A DNA stretch of 61,279 bases from Agrobacterium sp. AGB01 (GTDB lineage Bacteria; Pseudomonadota; Alphaproteobacteria; Rhizobiales; Rhizobiaceae): positions 1 to 61,279 of the forward strand of contig NZ_JACVAB010000011.1 of the NCBI RefSeq assembly GCF_014851585.1, in the 5' to 3' direction. Below the pieces are notes generated by a model, which was not told the origin of the DNA, searched no databases, and worked only from the letters and a program-made list of their open reading frames with translations. The position numbers and the translations under genes are program-made. Positions 35,419 through 43,125 of the stretch are shown here, one piece after another (positions within the stretch are counted from its first letter, which is position 1; the number at the start of each line of letters is the position of its first letter).

Positions 35419-35595
35419 ATGACAAAGAGAGAGCTGATCGATACCGAAAATGACAAACGATATGTGCGTCGTGACGAAGATGGCAAGTTTAAGAAAACCG
35501 TCGATGTTGGACGGTCACTTTCGGCTGACAAGCGTCACGATGCAAAAAATGACGCCAAGCCGGGCCAGGGTGACAAGGGCGACCACAAGCGTTGA
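35419..35595 (+). CDS. 58-residue conserved small protein, paralogue 1
   Basis: A highly charged small protein starting after CTGGAGGAAAAGTG. It has the blocks KREL-ID, DKRYVRRD-x2-G, VDVG and SLSADKRH, and ends GDKGDHK. A paralogue with the same blocks, about three quarters identical, is encoded at 38321-38497. Both lie beside stress genes. Lysine and glycine-rich small proteins of this kind are frequent in general-stress regulons; the function is unknown. The longer frame starting at 35269 lacks support. Confidence 0.8.
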   Translation: MTKRELIDTENDKRYVRRDEDGKFKKTVDVGRSLSADKRHDAKNDAKPGQGDKGDHKR

Positions 35596-35602
35596 TTCAT
35601 GA

Positions 35603-36484
35603 ATGAAGATCGCGACGTTCAATGTAAACGGAATAGGCGGTCGACTTGACCTTTTGCTTCGATGGCTGGAAGAGGCATCTCCCAACGTGGTTTGTCTTCA
35701 GGAACTGAAAGCACAGGACACGCGGTTTCCTCTACTTGCCATTGAAGCTGCTGGATACGGTGCGGTATGGCACGGACAAAAATCCTGGAACGGGGTAGCT
35801 ATACTCGCTAAGGGTCAGGAGCCGTTGCTAACTCGCAGAGGTCTGCCTGGCGAAGCCGAAGATAGTCAGTCTCGCTACATCGAGGCGGTCGTTGATGGTG
35901 TATTGGTCGGTAATCTTTACCTTCCGAACGGCAATCCATACCCGGGGCCAAAGTTCGACTATAAGCTGAGATGGTTCAAGCGGTTGCAGGACTACGCAGA
36001 GGAGTTGCTGGAACTGGAAATCCCTGTCGTGCTAGCGGGCGATTACAATGTCGTGCCCACCGAGCGGGACGTTTACAAACCAGAGCGATGGAAGAACGAT
36101 GCACTATTCCGCACCGAGGTGCGTAAGGCTTACGAACTACTTTTGAATGAGGGATGGACTGACGCTCTACGAGCCCTCCATCCCAATGAGACGATCTACA
36201 CGTTCTGGCACTATTTTCGAGATGCATATGCCCGAAACGCTGGCCTGCGGATTGATCATTTACTTCTTGATCCAACCACTGCGGAAAGACTGGTTAAGGC
36301 TGAAGTTGACCGCCACGTCAGAGGTTGGGAGCATGCCAGCGATCACGCGCCAGTTTGGATTGAAATTGAAGACGCACCGTTGAACAAAGGAAGCGGCTAT
36401 GACCGATCTGTTAAAAGCGGACCTCAAACTCAAGCTCGAGGAGTTGATCGACGCATACGTCGTAAACGGGATGAAGCCGGCTGA
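35603..36484 (+). CDS. xth: Exodeoxyribonuclease III family protein
   Basis: A 293-residue AP endonuclease/exonuclease of the ExoIII family, which repairs abasic sites. Catalytic blocks are all visible: MKIATFNVNGI, VVCLQELKAQD, WNGVAILAKG, LYLPNG, LAGDYNVVPTERDVY, FWHYFRDAYARNAGLRIDHLLL and SDHAPVWIEI. The family normally ends shortly after the last block; here 28 further residues (GSGYDRSVKSGPQTQARGVD...) overlap the next gene by 86 bases and are probably non-native, as if the original stop was lost. It starts 7 bases after the small charged protein gene. Confidence 0.95.
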   Translation: MKIATFNVNGIGGRLDLLLRWLEEASPNVVCLQELKAQDTRFPLLAIEAAGYGAVWHGQKSWNGVAILAKGQEPLLTRRGLPGEAEDSQSRYIEAVVDGVLVGNLYLPNGNPYPGPKFDYKLRWFKRLQDYAEELLELEIPVVLAGDYNVVPTERDVYKPERWKNDALFRTEVRKAYELLLNEGWTDALRALHPNETIYTFWHYFRDAYARNAGLRIDHLLLDPTTAERLVKAEVDRHVRGWEHASDHAPVWIEIEDAPLNKGSGYDRSVKSGPQTQARGVDRRIRRKRDEAG

Positions 36485-36617
36485 CGTTATTGCGCTTGCT
36501 CAACAGCAACTGCGCGAACTCAGCAAAGCCTACGACAAGGATCCAGATCCAGCAGATGACAACGTCGCTGAGGTCGACGAGCCGGCAAATGACTGGCCAG
36601 GAGCGGATCAGGAGTAA
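36399..36617 (+). CDS. Small acidic hypothetical protein overlapping xth
   Basis: Seventy-two residues from an ATG preceded by AAAGGAAGCGGCT. It begins MTDLLKADLKLKLEELIDAY and continues VNGMKPADVIALAQQQLREL, a helical N-terminus, with an acidic proline-rich tail ending DWPGADQE. No family recognised. The good ribosome-binding site and codon pattern support it over the overlapping xth tail. Confidence 0.65.
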   Translation: MTDLLKADLKLKLEELIDAYVVNGMKPADVIALAQQQLRELSKAYDKDPDPADDNVAEVDEPANDWPGADQE

Positions 36618-36708
36618 GGGCTATTCCTTGTATTCTATAAGCTTGCCTCACGTGAGCGCCATCTCGTTCTCACATATTTCCCGGGCGTAGACGGGTCGGT
36701 TTTATCGC

Positions 36709-36948
36709 CTAAAACAAACTCTTTTGTTCGACAGGTTCACCTGACTTGTTGACGATGGTCGAACCGTAAGGCTCACGTGACGCGATAATGAGACCATCGT
36801 CCGGCAGTGAACACGCCAAAGCTTTCGCCTCATTCCACACCGCATGCATCCAGATGTCTGTTTCCTCTTTGGTGAGCAGCAGCACCGGCATAGCCTTTTC
36901 ATGGATGGGCCGCACAAGTTCGTTCGGATCTGTCGTCAGGAAATGTGC
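36709..36948 (-). pseudogene. C-terminal fragment of a second-type SRAP protein
   Basis: The frame reads FLTTDPNELVRPIHEKAMPV, LLLTKEETDIWMHAVWNEAK, DDGLIIASREPYGS and ends with the QKSLF-type tail, the C-terminal third of YedK-like SRAP proteins, of a subfamily different from the two complete-length copies in this window. A stop just upstream (about 36949) and no catalytic MCGR start show it is a remnant. Confidence 0.7.
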
Positions 36949-37219
36949 TCAAAACCATTCGGCATGAGCTTACCCTCATCCGCACCATGAAGTACGCGCC
37001 GTACTTTCGCTCGGGCCGACCATCAGCCTCTTTTGGCAATCGTCGGCCAGCAGGCTAGAGGTGCCATAGGTGGCCATTATCAACAGGAAGTCGACTTGGC
37101 TTCATTATTGAAGGATGTCGCCGGAGACTTCGTCCATCAAGCCTCAACGCCCGATCAGGTTCGCCTGCCTTCGACCGTTTGGTCTTCTCAAAAGTGATGC
37201 AATTTTTTTTGTTACCAAT

Positions 37220-37248
37220 CTTGAAATGAAAAATCTGCAAAACCAAAT
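37220..37248 (+). promoter_or_regulatory. RpoH-type heat-shock promoter of the small heat-shock gene
   Basis: CTTGAAA at 37220-37226 and CCAAAT at 37243-37248 fit the alphaproteobacterial sigma-32 pattern with a 16-base spacer. Transcription would start near 37255, just before the first hairpin of the thermometer-like leader. Confidence 0.5.
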
Positions 37249-37256
37249 CGATTGTC

Positions 37257-37337
37257 GCCAGCCGCTCAATGAGGGCTGGCTTCGCTGGGAGCCAGGATTT
37301 GGCACCCTGTAACCATGTTGCTTTCAGGAGGATATGG
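37257..37337 (+). promoter_or_regulatory. ROSE-like RNA thermometer
   Basis: The leader of the small heat-shock gene folds into a first hairpin, GCCAGCC (37257-37263) with GGCTGGC (37274-37280), and a last hairpin from 37313 to 37337 in which CCAT pairs with ATGG and a TTGCT box faces the AGGAGG ribosome-binding site (37326-37331). A U-U/C-G-C-U box opposite the Shine-Dalgarno is the signature of ROSE elements, which melt on heating and allow translation. The region 36950-37219 holds no gene. Confidence 0.7.
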
Positions 37338-37339
37338 CT

Positions 37340-37813
37340 ATGGCAACATCTTACGACTTCGCACCACTCTTCCGCTCTAGCGTCGGCTTCGACAGAGTGT
37401 TCAATCTGCTCGAAAATGCACAGCGCGCCCGGTCGATCAGCGATTGGCCGCCTTATGATATTATCAAGACTGGCGACGATACCTACCGGATCGCGATAGC
37501 GGTGGCTGGGTTTGCCGAGGATGATCTCGACATGACGTTCCAATCCAACCTACTCACAGTCAAGGGTAAAAAGCAGGAAGAATCCTCGGAAGGTTATATC
37601 CACCGCGGTATTGCCGGGCGTCCGTTCGAACACCGGTTCGAGCTCGCCGACCACGTGAGAGTGAACGGCGCGGAACTTAGCAACGGCCTCCTGTTGATCG
37701 AGCTCGTTCGTGAGATCCCCGAGGCATTGAAACCACGAAAGATCGAAATCACGAAGGTGTCTGAACTGGCGTCTCTTCCGCCGGTCCAGATCGAAGCGCA
37801 GAAGGCTGCATAA
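37340..37813 (+). CDS. Small heat-shock protein (Hsp20/IbpA family)
   Basis: A 157-residue alpha-crystallin-type chaperone that binds unfolding proteins in the cytoplasm. The N-terminus (SYDFAPLFRSSVGFDRVFNL) and WPPYDIIKTGDDTYRIAIAVAGF are those of rhizobial class A sHsps; the crystallin domain includes LTVKGKKQE, YIHRGIAGRPFEHRFELAD, and the C-terminal anchor is I-E-I after KPRK. The ATG at 37340 gives the right spacing from AGGAGG; the ATG at 37334 is too close. Regulation is visible as an RpoH-like promoter and a ROSE-like thermometer. Confidence 0.95.
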   Translation: MATSYDFAPLFRSSVGFDRVFNLLENAQRARSISDWPPYDIIKTGDDTYRIAIAVAGFAEDDLDMTFQSNLLTVKGKKQEESSEGYIHRGIAGRPFEHRFELADHVRVNGAELSNGLLLIELVREIPEALKPRKIEITKVSELASLPPVQIEAQKAA

Positions 37814-37880
37814 GTCTTGGTTGAAATACGGGGCGTCACCATGGTGACGCCTCTACATCGGGGTTGGGAAGGAGAGAGTG

Positions 37881-38177
37881 ATGAAACCCGATATGTTCCG
37901 ACAACCCGTTAACATTCTTGTGGGTCTAGGATTTCCTACAGAGATAAAAGGCGCCCTAGATGCATACCGACACCTAAGTGAATGGCCGCCCCAATTTAGA
38001 GATATAACGCACTCCGTTGCCTTGAAGGCGTGTAAGGCAGCCGTCTGTGGCCAGATCGAAGCAGAGACGGCTCGCGGACTGTACAAGGCGTTTGCCGAAA
38101 AGCACGATCTAATTGCTCCCGAAGTGTCCCTTGGTGCAACGAAACGCCGTGGCGGCTGCAATCCCCATGCGCGGTAA
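37881..38177 (+). CDS. DUF982 domain protein, third and divergent copy
   Basis: Ninety-eight residues starting after GGGAAGGAGAGAGTG. It shows the DUF982 pattern F-x-QPVNILVGLGFPTEI, YRHLSEWPPQ, SVALKACKAAVCG and ETARGLYKAFAEKH. It differs strongly from the two identical copies at 5514 and 42617 and is of the type more often encoded on chromosomes. It lies 67 bases behind the small heat-shock gene and may be co-transcribed. Function unknown. Confidence 0.85.
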   Translation: MKPDMFRQPVNILVGLGFPTEIKGALDAYRHLSEWPPQFRDITHSVALKACKAAVCGQIEAETARGLYKAFAEKHDLIAPEVSLGATKRRGGCNPHAR

Positions 38178-38320
38178 TCCGTGCCCTCACCAAACCACCG
38201 CCTGCCTTTCACAGCGCTATCTCTGTCTGCTCGTGTTACATAAGACACGTCTATGATTGTTTGCGGGAGAGAACTCCCGTCGTCCGCCGCTGATGACGAC
38301 GTTAAAGGTCGCAGCGGTGG

Positions 38321-38497
38321 TCACGACTTATGGTCGCCCTTGTCACCTTCGCCTGGCTTTGCTTCATGTTTAGCAGCATGACGCTTGTCGGCTGAAAGAG
38401 ATTTGCCGACATCGACCGATTCCTTAAACTGGCCATTGTCATCTCGGCGAACGTAACGCTTGTCCGTTCCTGTGTCGATAAATTCGCGCTTGCTCAT
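38321..38497 (-). CDS. 58-residue conserved small protein, paralogue 2
   Basis: A charged small protein paralogous to 35419-35595, with KREF-ID, DKRYVRRD, VDVG-KSLSADKRH and the ending GDKGDHKS. The ATG at 38497 follows GGGAGAAACCG. It lies 52 bases downstream of the DUF892 gene and is probably co-transcribed from that gene's EcfG-like promoter, which ties this family to stress control. Confidence 0.8.
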   Translation of the reverse strand: MSKREFIDTGTDKRYVRRDDNGQFKESVDVGKSLSADKRHAAKHEAKPGEGDKGDHKS

Positions 38498-38549
38498 CGG
38501 TTTCTCCCTTGGAAAATGGGCCGCCTTTGGAGCGACCCATATTTTGGTC

Positions 38550-39050
38550 TCAAGCTTTTTTTGGGCCCTTGGCATTTGCCGAAGCTTTAGCGAGGTGGGT
38601 CAGTTTTTTGTCAGTCGCTTCTTCCTCTTGCAGGTTTTGCTGCAACAGGGGAACCGCATCAGTAAGACCGAGCTGTTTTGCCCATTCGATCAAAGTGCCA
38701 TAACGAGCAATCTCGTAGTGCTCGACTGCCTGCGCCGACGAAATCAAGCCTGCGTCCAAGGCGGGACTGTCCTTAAAGTCGTCGATAATTTCCTCACCCT
38801 CAGCGATGATGCCTTGGATAGCTTCGCAGGTTTTCCCGCGCGCGGCTTTGCCAAGCAACTCGAACACTTGTTCCAGCCGCTCAATTTGACCTTGCGTCTC
38901 ATCTCGGTGCTGTAGGAAACCGGCTTTGCCTTCCTCGGACTGCGCAGCTCTCGCCATTTTTGGAAGAGTCTTCAAGATTTGCTTTTCAGCGTAGTAAATG
39001 TCCTTGAGTGTATCGAGAAACAGATCGTCCAATGTTTTTGTCGTAGCCAT
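38550..39050 (-). CDS. Ferritin-like DUF892 protein (YciF type)
   Basis: A 166-residue helical protein of the DUF892/YciE-YciF family. Helix one is LDDLFLDTLKDIYYAEKQIL with conserved D-x-Y-x-A-E, and later helices carry HRDETQGQIERLEQVFELLG, ISSAQAVEHYEIARYGTLIEWA and LQQNLQEEEATDKKL, supplying the carboxylate and histidine ligands of a di-iron site. The tail ends in lysine/alanine. The family is stress induced in many bacteria. GAGGTTAGAG precedes the ATG, and an EcfG-like promoter lies about 32-57 bases upstream. Confidence 0.92.
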   Translation of the reverse strand: MATTKTLDDLFLDTLKDIYYAEKQILKTLPKMARAAQSEEGKAGFLQHRDETQGQIERLEQVFELLGKAARGKTCEAIQGIIAEGEEIIDDFKDSPALDAGLISSAQAVEHYEIARYGTLIEWAKQLGLTDAVPLLQQNLQEEEATDKKLTHLAKASANAKGPKKA

Positions 39051-39081
39051 CTCTAACCTCTTTAGTGAATGGAAATAATTG

Positions 39082-39107
39082 AACTCTTGGCAACGACAAA
39101 GGGTTCC
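39082..39107 (-). promoter_or_regulatory. EcfG-like promoter of the DUF892 gene
   Basis: On the minus strand GGAAC (39107-39103) is followed after 17 bases by AGTT (39085-39082), 31 bases before the ATG at 39050. The same GGAAC-N17-AGTT arrangement precedes the genes starting at 39742 and 41175. Confidence 0.65.
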
Positions 39108-39343
39108 GGGAGTGGCCAGTATTCCTGCGCAGTGTTCGAACCACTGGGTTCCTGATTGATTTTTCGGTTTTGGCGAATACGTTACTGGCCATAAGTTGAA
39201 GCTGGAAGTTAAAGAGGAACAACCGTGTCAGGGCTATATTGAAATGTTGTCCTGCACCGCTTTCCATCAGATGTGTTTGAGGAACTGACACCGCAGTTGT
39301 AGTATAGACGACGGCCCACCAGACTCGGCGTACCTCCCGCCCG

Positions 39344-39742
39344 TCACCGTCGTTGGGTTTGTCCGTAAGCGAGGCCAACTAAGAGAGTTACTGCGCTACA
39401 TGTCAGAACTGTAAGTAGAGGTTTGCGACGAATGGCTACCCGCGCCTGCGCCACCACATCCACCACTTCATCGACCGCCTTGGTCTTAAGTTCAAGTCCT
39501 GCTGTTTTCATCCGATTTTGAAGACTGAAATACTCTTCCCTGAGTGCCGCCAGTTCCTCTTCCGCAAAGGAGACATCACGATCTCGAACGCTTGCCAGGG
39601 CCTGATCAACCAACGGGGTCTCGTCATCAATGTCGGATTTCTCGATTTCTGTCGGGCTCTGAGATCCGTACGGCCGCTTGTCGACCTCACTAAACGAGTT
39701 CTCAGTTCTGCTAGGTTCGTTCGAATTCGGTAATTGCTCCAT
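39344..39742 (-). CDS. DUF883-like membrane-anchored protein
   Basis: A 132-residue protein with an acidic, disordered N-terminal half (NSFSEVDKRPYGSQSPTEIE), a helical segment (ALREEYFSLQNRMKTAGLEL), VDEVVDVVAQARVAIRRKP and a single C-terminal membrane helix (LLTVLTCSAVTLLVGLAYG). This is the layout of ElaB/YqjD/DUF883 proteins, which tether to the inner membrane in stationary phase. GGAGGTGTGCG precedes the ATG and an EcfG-like promoter lies further upstream. Confidence 0.75.
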   Translation of the reverse strand: MEQLPNSNEPSRTENSFSEVDKRPYGSQSPTEIEKSDIDDETPLVDQALASVRDRDVSFAEEELAALREEYFSLQNRMKTAGLELKTKAVDEVVDVVAQARVAIRRKPLLTVLTCSAVTLLVGLAYGQTQRR

Positions 39743-39765
39743 CGCACACCTCCATTTCGAACTGA

Positions 39766-39791
39766 AACTCCTAACAGAGCTCGCGAGTTCC
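39766..39791 (-). promoter_or_regulatory. EcfG-like promoter of the DUF883-like gene
   Basis: On the minus strand GGAAC (39791-39787) and AGTT (39769-39766) are 17 bases apart, 23 bases before the ATG at 39742. Confidence 0.65.
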
Positions 39792-40147
39792 GGGGTCAGA
39801 CCTCGTGGCGGTTGGTTGCCAATGTAAGTGGTTCATTCTGCGAAGCGCAAATCGTGACTTTGCTAGCGGTTTCATTGCCTCCGGGATTTCACGTCTGAGA
39901 CTGATCCTCAGCAAAACTTTGCCAAGCAACGCACCTTGAAGCTGAACATAATCAGCGAGTTCGAAGGCGGGTGCTCAAGTTAAAGCGTCCCGTGCCTGGG
40001 GTTTTCGCCCGCCAGACCAAGGAGCCCTCTGAACGGGCATCTGTCGCGCCAGCTCATATTGAAGCGCAGAGGGTTGTCTAAGTTTTTAGGCTGGTCGATA
40101 GGTGCGGGCAAATATATACCTCACGTTTTCGGGCCCTCACAAAAAAG
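39792..40147. other. Intergenic stretch without a recognisable gene
   Basis: I see no supported gene between the DUF883-like promoter and the hairpin at 40148. Short frames on both strands lack ribosome-binding sites and families. Confidence 0.35.
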
Positions 40148-40169
40148 CGCGTCTCTTTTGAGAGACGCG
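40148..40169 (-). terminator. Rho-independent terminator downstream of the SDR gene
   Basis: CGCGTCTCT (40148-40156) and AGAGACGCG (40161-40169) form a perfect 9-base stem with a TTTG loop; on the minus strand it is followed by GCTTTTTT. It lies about 140 bases beyond the SDR stop at 40312. Confidence 0.8.
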
Positions 40170-40311
40170 TTAAGGTTCCAACGGGCGCCACATACGAGTT
40201 CACCGCAGCGTGGCAAAAATCTAACTCTAACGGAAGGGTTGGGTTCCAACGCATTAACGACTGTACCCGAGCTGTGAGCCCAACGGTCGTCTGGAAGCCG
40301 CCTCAATTTCG

Positions 40312-41175
40312 TCAGATCATGATCTCTCCGCCTGTCACGGGAATGACGGCTCCCGTCATGTAGCTTCCGAGTTCAGACGCGAGCAGAACGTAAGCCCCCA
40401 CCAACTCTGCTGGCTGCCCGGCCCGCCCTATAAGTGTGTTCTTTCCAAATTTGGCAGCCTTCTCGGCTGACATAGTGGAAGGTATAAGCGGCGTCCAAAT
40501 AGGACCAGGTGCGACCGCATTCACGCGAATGCCTTTTTCCGCAAGCATCTCGGCAAGACCCGCGGTGAAGTTTGAAATAGCGCCTTTGGTGGAGGCATAT
40601 GCCAGTAGCTGAGGCGACGGCTGCCGCGACTGGATAGAGGTTGTGTTGATAATTGAGCTACCAGGCTTCATGTGGGGAACGGCGGCCTTCGACAGGAAGA
40701 ACGGCGCGTAGATGTTGGTGCGGAACGTTTCGTCCCATTCTTCAGCGGTGATGTCAGCTATATCAGAATAGGTGCGTTGGAATGCAGCGTTGTTGACAAG
40801 GATGTCGATGCCACCGAGTTCATCGACGGCGCGCTTCACGATATCGTCGCAATGTCGCTCGGATTTAATATCGCCTGGAACGATTATAGCTTTACGTCCC
40901 GCTTCCTCAACCCACTTCGCGGTGTCGCGGGCGTCGTCATCCTCGTTGAGGTAGGAAATAACGACATCGGCGCCTTCTCGGGCAAAAGCAATGGCGACGG
41001 CCTTGCCGATCCCGGAATCAGCGCCCGTGATGAGGGCGACTTTGCCCGTGAGCTTACCGTCGCCCGTGTAGGACTTTTCACCATGGTCAGGAACAGGTTC
41101 CATCTTGTTAGTCTTGCCTGGTGGCTCCTGCTGCTGTTCTGGATATGGCGGGGTAGGGTATCGTGTATCTTCCAT
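40312..41175 (-). CDS. Short-chain dehydrogenase/reductase (YhdG/YghA-like)
   Basis: A 287-residue SDR with an N-terminal extension (RYPTPPYPEQQQEPPGKTNK) typical of the YghA/GsiR-type stress-linked subfamily. The cofactor motif is ALITGADSGIGKAVA, then LVNNAA, the catalytic serine in NTTSIQSR and Y-x3-K in YASTKGA; the C-terminal block is IRVNAVAPGPIWTPLIP. NADP preference is likely but not shown. The ATG at 41175 follows AAAGGAGAGCCGTG. An EcfG-like promoter precedes it, in line with a general-stress role. Confidence 0.93.
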   Translation of the reverse strand: MEDTRYPTPPYPEQQQEPPGKTNKMEPVPDHGEKSYTGDGKLTGKVALITGADSGIGKAVAIAFAREGADVVISYLNEDDDARDTAKWVEEAGRKAIIVPGDIKSERHCDDIVKRAVDELGGIDILVNNAAFQRTYSDIADITAEEWDETFRTNIYAPFFLSKAAVPHMKPGSSIINTTSIQSRQPSPQLLAYASTKGAISNFTAGLAEMLAEKGIRVNAVAPGPIWTPLIPSTMSAEKAAKFGKNTLIGRAGQPAELVGAYVLLASELGSYMTGAVIPVTGGEIMI

Positions 41176-41208
41176 CACGGCTCTCCTTTTTTAGGGGTTA
41201 GTGCGGTT

Positions 41209-41234
41209 AACTACCTTTAAGCACCTACTGTTCC
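41209..41234 (-). promoter_or_regulatory. EcfG-like promoter of the SDR gene
   Basis: On the minus strand GGAAC (41234-41230) and AGTT (41212-41209) are 17 bases apart, 33 bases before the ATG at 41175. Confidence 0.65.
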
Positions 41235-41429
41235 GAAAGTGGATTTCAGCGGCCGCGAATACAGCCATGCCTTCGCGCCATAGAATGCAGCCAAACGGTC
41301 TCTACAGGGCGGTCATCCTGCCTTTCGGGACTTCAGCTCTTTCGCGACTGACTTCCTGCCCCATCCTCCTGCGCAATATTGAGCCCCAAAAGCTAACCGT
41401 CATTCGTTACGCTTCAGCCAAGACAACTG

Positions 41430-41828
41430 CTAACCGATTGCCAACCCTTGCATGGGCACGACGGCTCGATTGCCCATCCAACCTAGAATAGGTTGACGAT
41501 AAGCCTGGCCAGCAAGGACTACTATTTGGGCGTGGGTGCTGTGCTGTCGTTCATTCAATTGCTGGATTACACGCTGCCTCCATTCCCGAAGTTGTTTTGC
41601 CGTCATAGATATGAGTGTCTTTTCATAGGGAGCGATAATCTCGTCCGGATCGACAATTCCATGCAGGGCGGAGAGAATGTACCAAGGGCGCTTGCCGAGC
41701 TTCGACACACGCCCGGGCTTTCTTGAACCATTCCGACTGGTAGAGCTCTGACACGCGCGGGAGGGTGTGGTGGCCTTCGCTTTAACACAGGCAACCAAAT
41801 GCAACGATACGGTCATGGCATTACTCAC
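41430..41828 (-). pseudogene. DUF6884 protein gene with two compensating frameshifts
   Basis: The 132-codon frame starts at a GTG overlapping the SRAP stop as GTGA and is open throughout. The N-terminus (HLVACVKAKATTPSRA) and the part from PWYILSALHGIVDPDEIIAP onward match DUF6884, but the 25 residues between do not. In another frame this middle reads ELYQSEWFKKARACVEARQA, exactly what the family has there. So one indel lies near 41755 and a second, restoring the frame, near 41690. The product may be non-functional. It fills the cargo slot that in copy A holds the unrelated gene at 4524-4727. Confidence 0.75.
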
Positions 41829-42510
41829 TGCGAATTTATGATGGGCATTTTCGTATCTGTTCCATCGTACCGCGACGAGTTCACGCCTCGGCCGACACGA
41901 TGAAACTCTAGCTCATCATTAGAATGCTGGCTCCGTAACAAGGCCTTTGCATCATCGCCTTTGATATCCGTATCAAGCCATTCATCGTATGTCGCCGGAT
42001 CCAGGATGACCGGCATACGATCATGGATTGCTGAAATCTTCGGAGTGGCCGGCGCGGTGATGATCGTGCAGCTCGTCACGTTCAGTTTGTCATTATGCGC
42101 CCACAGTCCAGCGAGCGAAAAGCCTTTCGCCTCGGGCATCTGAAACAGCCAAGGATCTTTCTTCCCGTCCTCGGCGCTGGTCGTCCACTCGAAATATCCG
42201 TCCGCGGGAATGAGACAGCGTGCCGATTTGAACGGCTCCCGAAACGCGCCTGACGTATCAACAGTCTCGATCCTGGCATTGAACATTGCCGCTTTCGGCA
42301 ACTCTTTGGCGAAGAACGGCACCAGCCACCAGCGGCCATAATCGACCATCAAATGACCGTCGCTGTCCTTGTGCGCGAAATGAACGCTCTGGGTGGGGGC
42401 GATATTATAGCGCGGCGGCATGTTCGAGGGCGGCGGGCCTTTATCCACAAAAAGCTACAGAGAGCGTGGATCTCGCTCCAAGTCATTTCATTGGTAAAGC
42501 GACCGCACAT
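41825..42510 (-). pseudogene. SRAP-domain protein, copy B, frameshifted after the N-terminus
   Basis: The N-terminus MCGRFTNEMTWSEIHALC starts at 42510 as in copy A, but after SFLWIKAR the frame is lost. The rest, from MDKGPPPSNM to IINSQ, is in another frame (42448-41825). The change comes from a 2-base net insertion where copy A has the codons for ILDKG. The catalytic Cys2 is therefore separated from the asparagine, glutamate and histidine of the active site, so this copy should be dead unless the reading is in error. Confidence 0.85.
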
Positions 42511-43125
42511 CAGTGTTATCCCATCCAAACAGGTGATCACAGTTCCGGACAGCGGTAGCGCATTTGTGGGCTGCCCTAAACAATGAAGCCCCGCCAGGCA
42601 GCGGGGCTAATTTTGCTCAGGCGCTTGCCCGGATATTGGCATTTCCCATACTTGGTGGTGCGGTCATTACCAGCGGCATGCCAGCCTCAAGACATGCAGC
42701 AATAAACGCCTCTCGTGCGACCTCGACTGGTGCAAACCATGAAAGTGCTCCGCGGCATTTATCGACGGCCTTTTTGTACCGTTCGCCACGGCGCAGAGGC
42801 CATTCATGTTCAAGATAATCCAGCGCGTCGTAGACACTTAGAAATGTTCGCTCCAGCCCGCATTGCAGGCGCACGCGAACGGGTGCACGAAACAAAACAT
42901 CTTGGCTGTCCATTTCATACCTCCAATCTAAACAACCAGATCAAGAAGCGGAAAATATATTGGAGTGGATACAGCGTCGTTCAAGACCAGACGACCCATT
43001 TTTTAGACCAGATAGGCTCCAGCGAGCGAACTACGCCCGCTCAATATCCGTCTTGGTGAAATCGTCACCTTTGAACAGCAGCGGTAGACGATATTCCTTT
43101 GCCATCGCGTAAACGAAGCAATCGC
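41829..43125 (-). repeat. Long near-identical duplication, copy B (pairs with 4728-6005)
   Basis: Copy B of the SRAP-DUF982-vapC segment. Differences from copy A are scattered base changes in SRAP, a 2-base net insertion near 42450, and an insertion of about 18 bases near 43010-43030. Identity ends inside vapC at about 43125. Confidence 0.9.
42617..42913 (-). CDS. DUF982 domain protein, copy B
   Basis: Encodes a 98-residue protein identical to that of 5514-5810, with only silent differences in the DNA. The ribosome-binding site and the hairpin beyond the stop (42588-42607) are also conserved. It remains intact while the SRAP gene behind it is broken. Confidence 0.88.
   Translation of the reverse strand: MDSQDVLFRAPVRVRLQCGLERTFLSVYDALDYLEHEWPLRRGERYKKAVDKCRGALSWFAPVEVAREAFIAACLEAGMPLVMTAPPSMGNANIRASA

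Noticed and set aside
37055..37543. 162-residue minus-strand open frame
   Set aside because: It lies antisense to the small heat-shock gene and its leader, and matches no family.
40121..40306. Minus-strand frame with a peptide ending like those seen across tRNA genes (VRVRFLPRC)
   Set aside because: I could not fold a cloverleaf with a proper T-loop and acceptor stem, and the frame overlaps the terminator at 40148-40169. Neither a tRNA nor a protein is supported.
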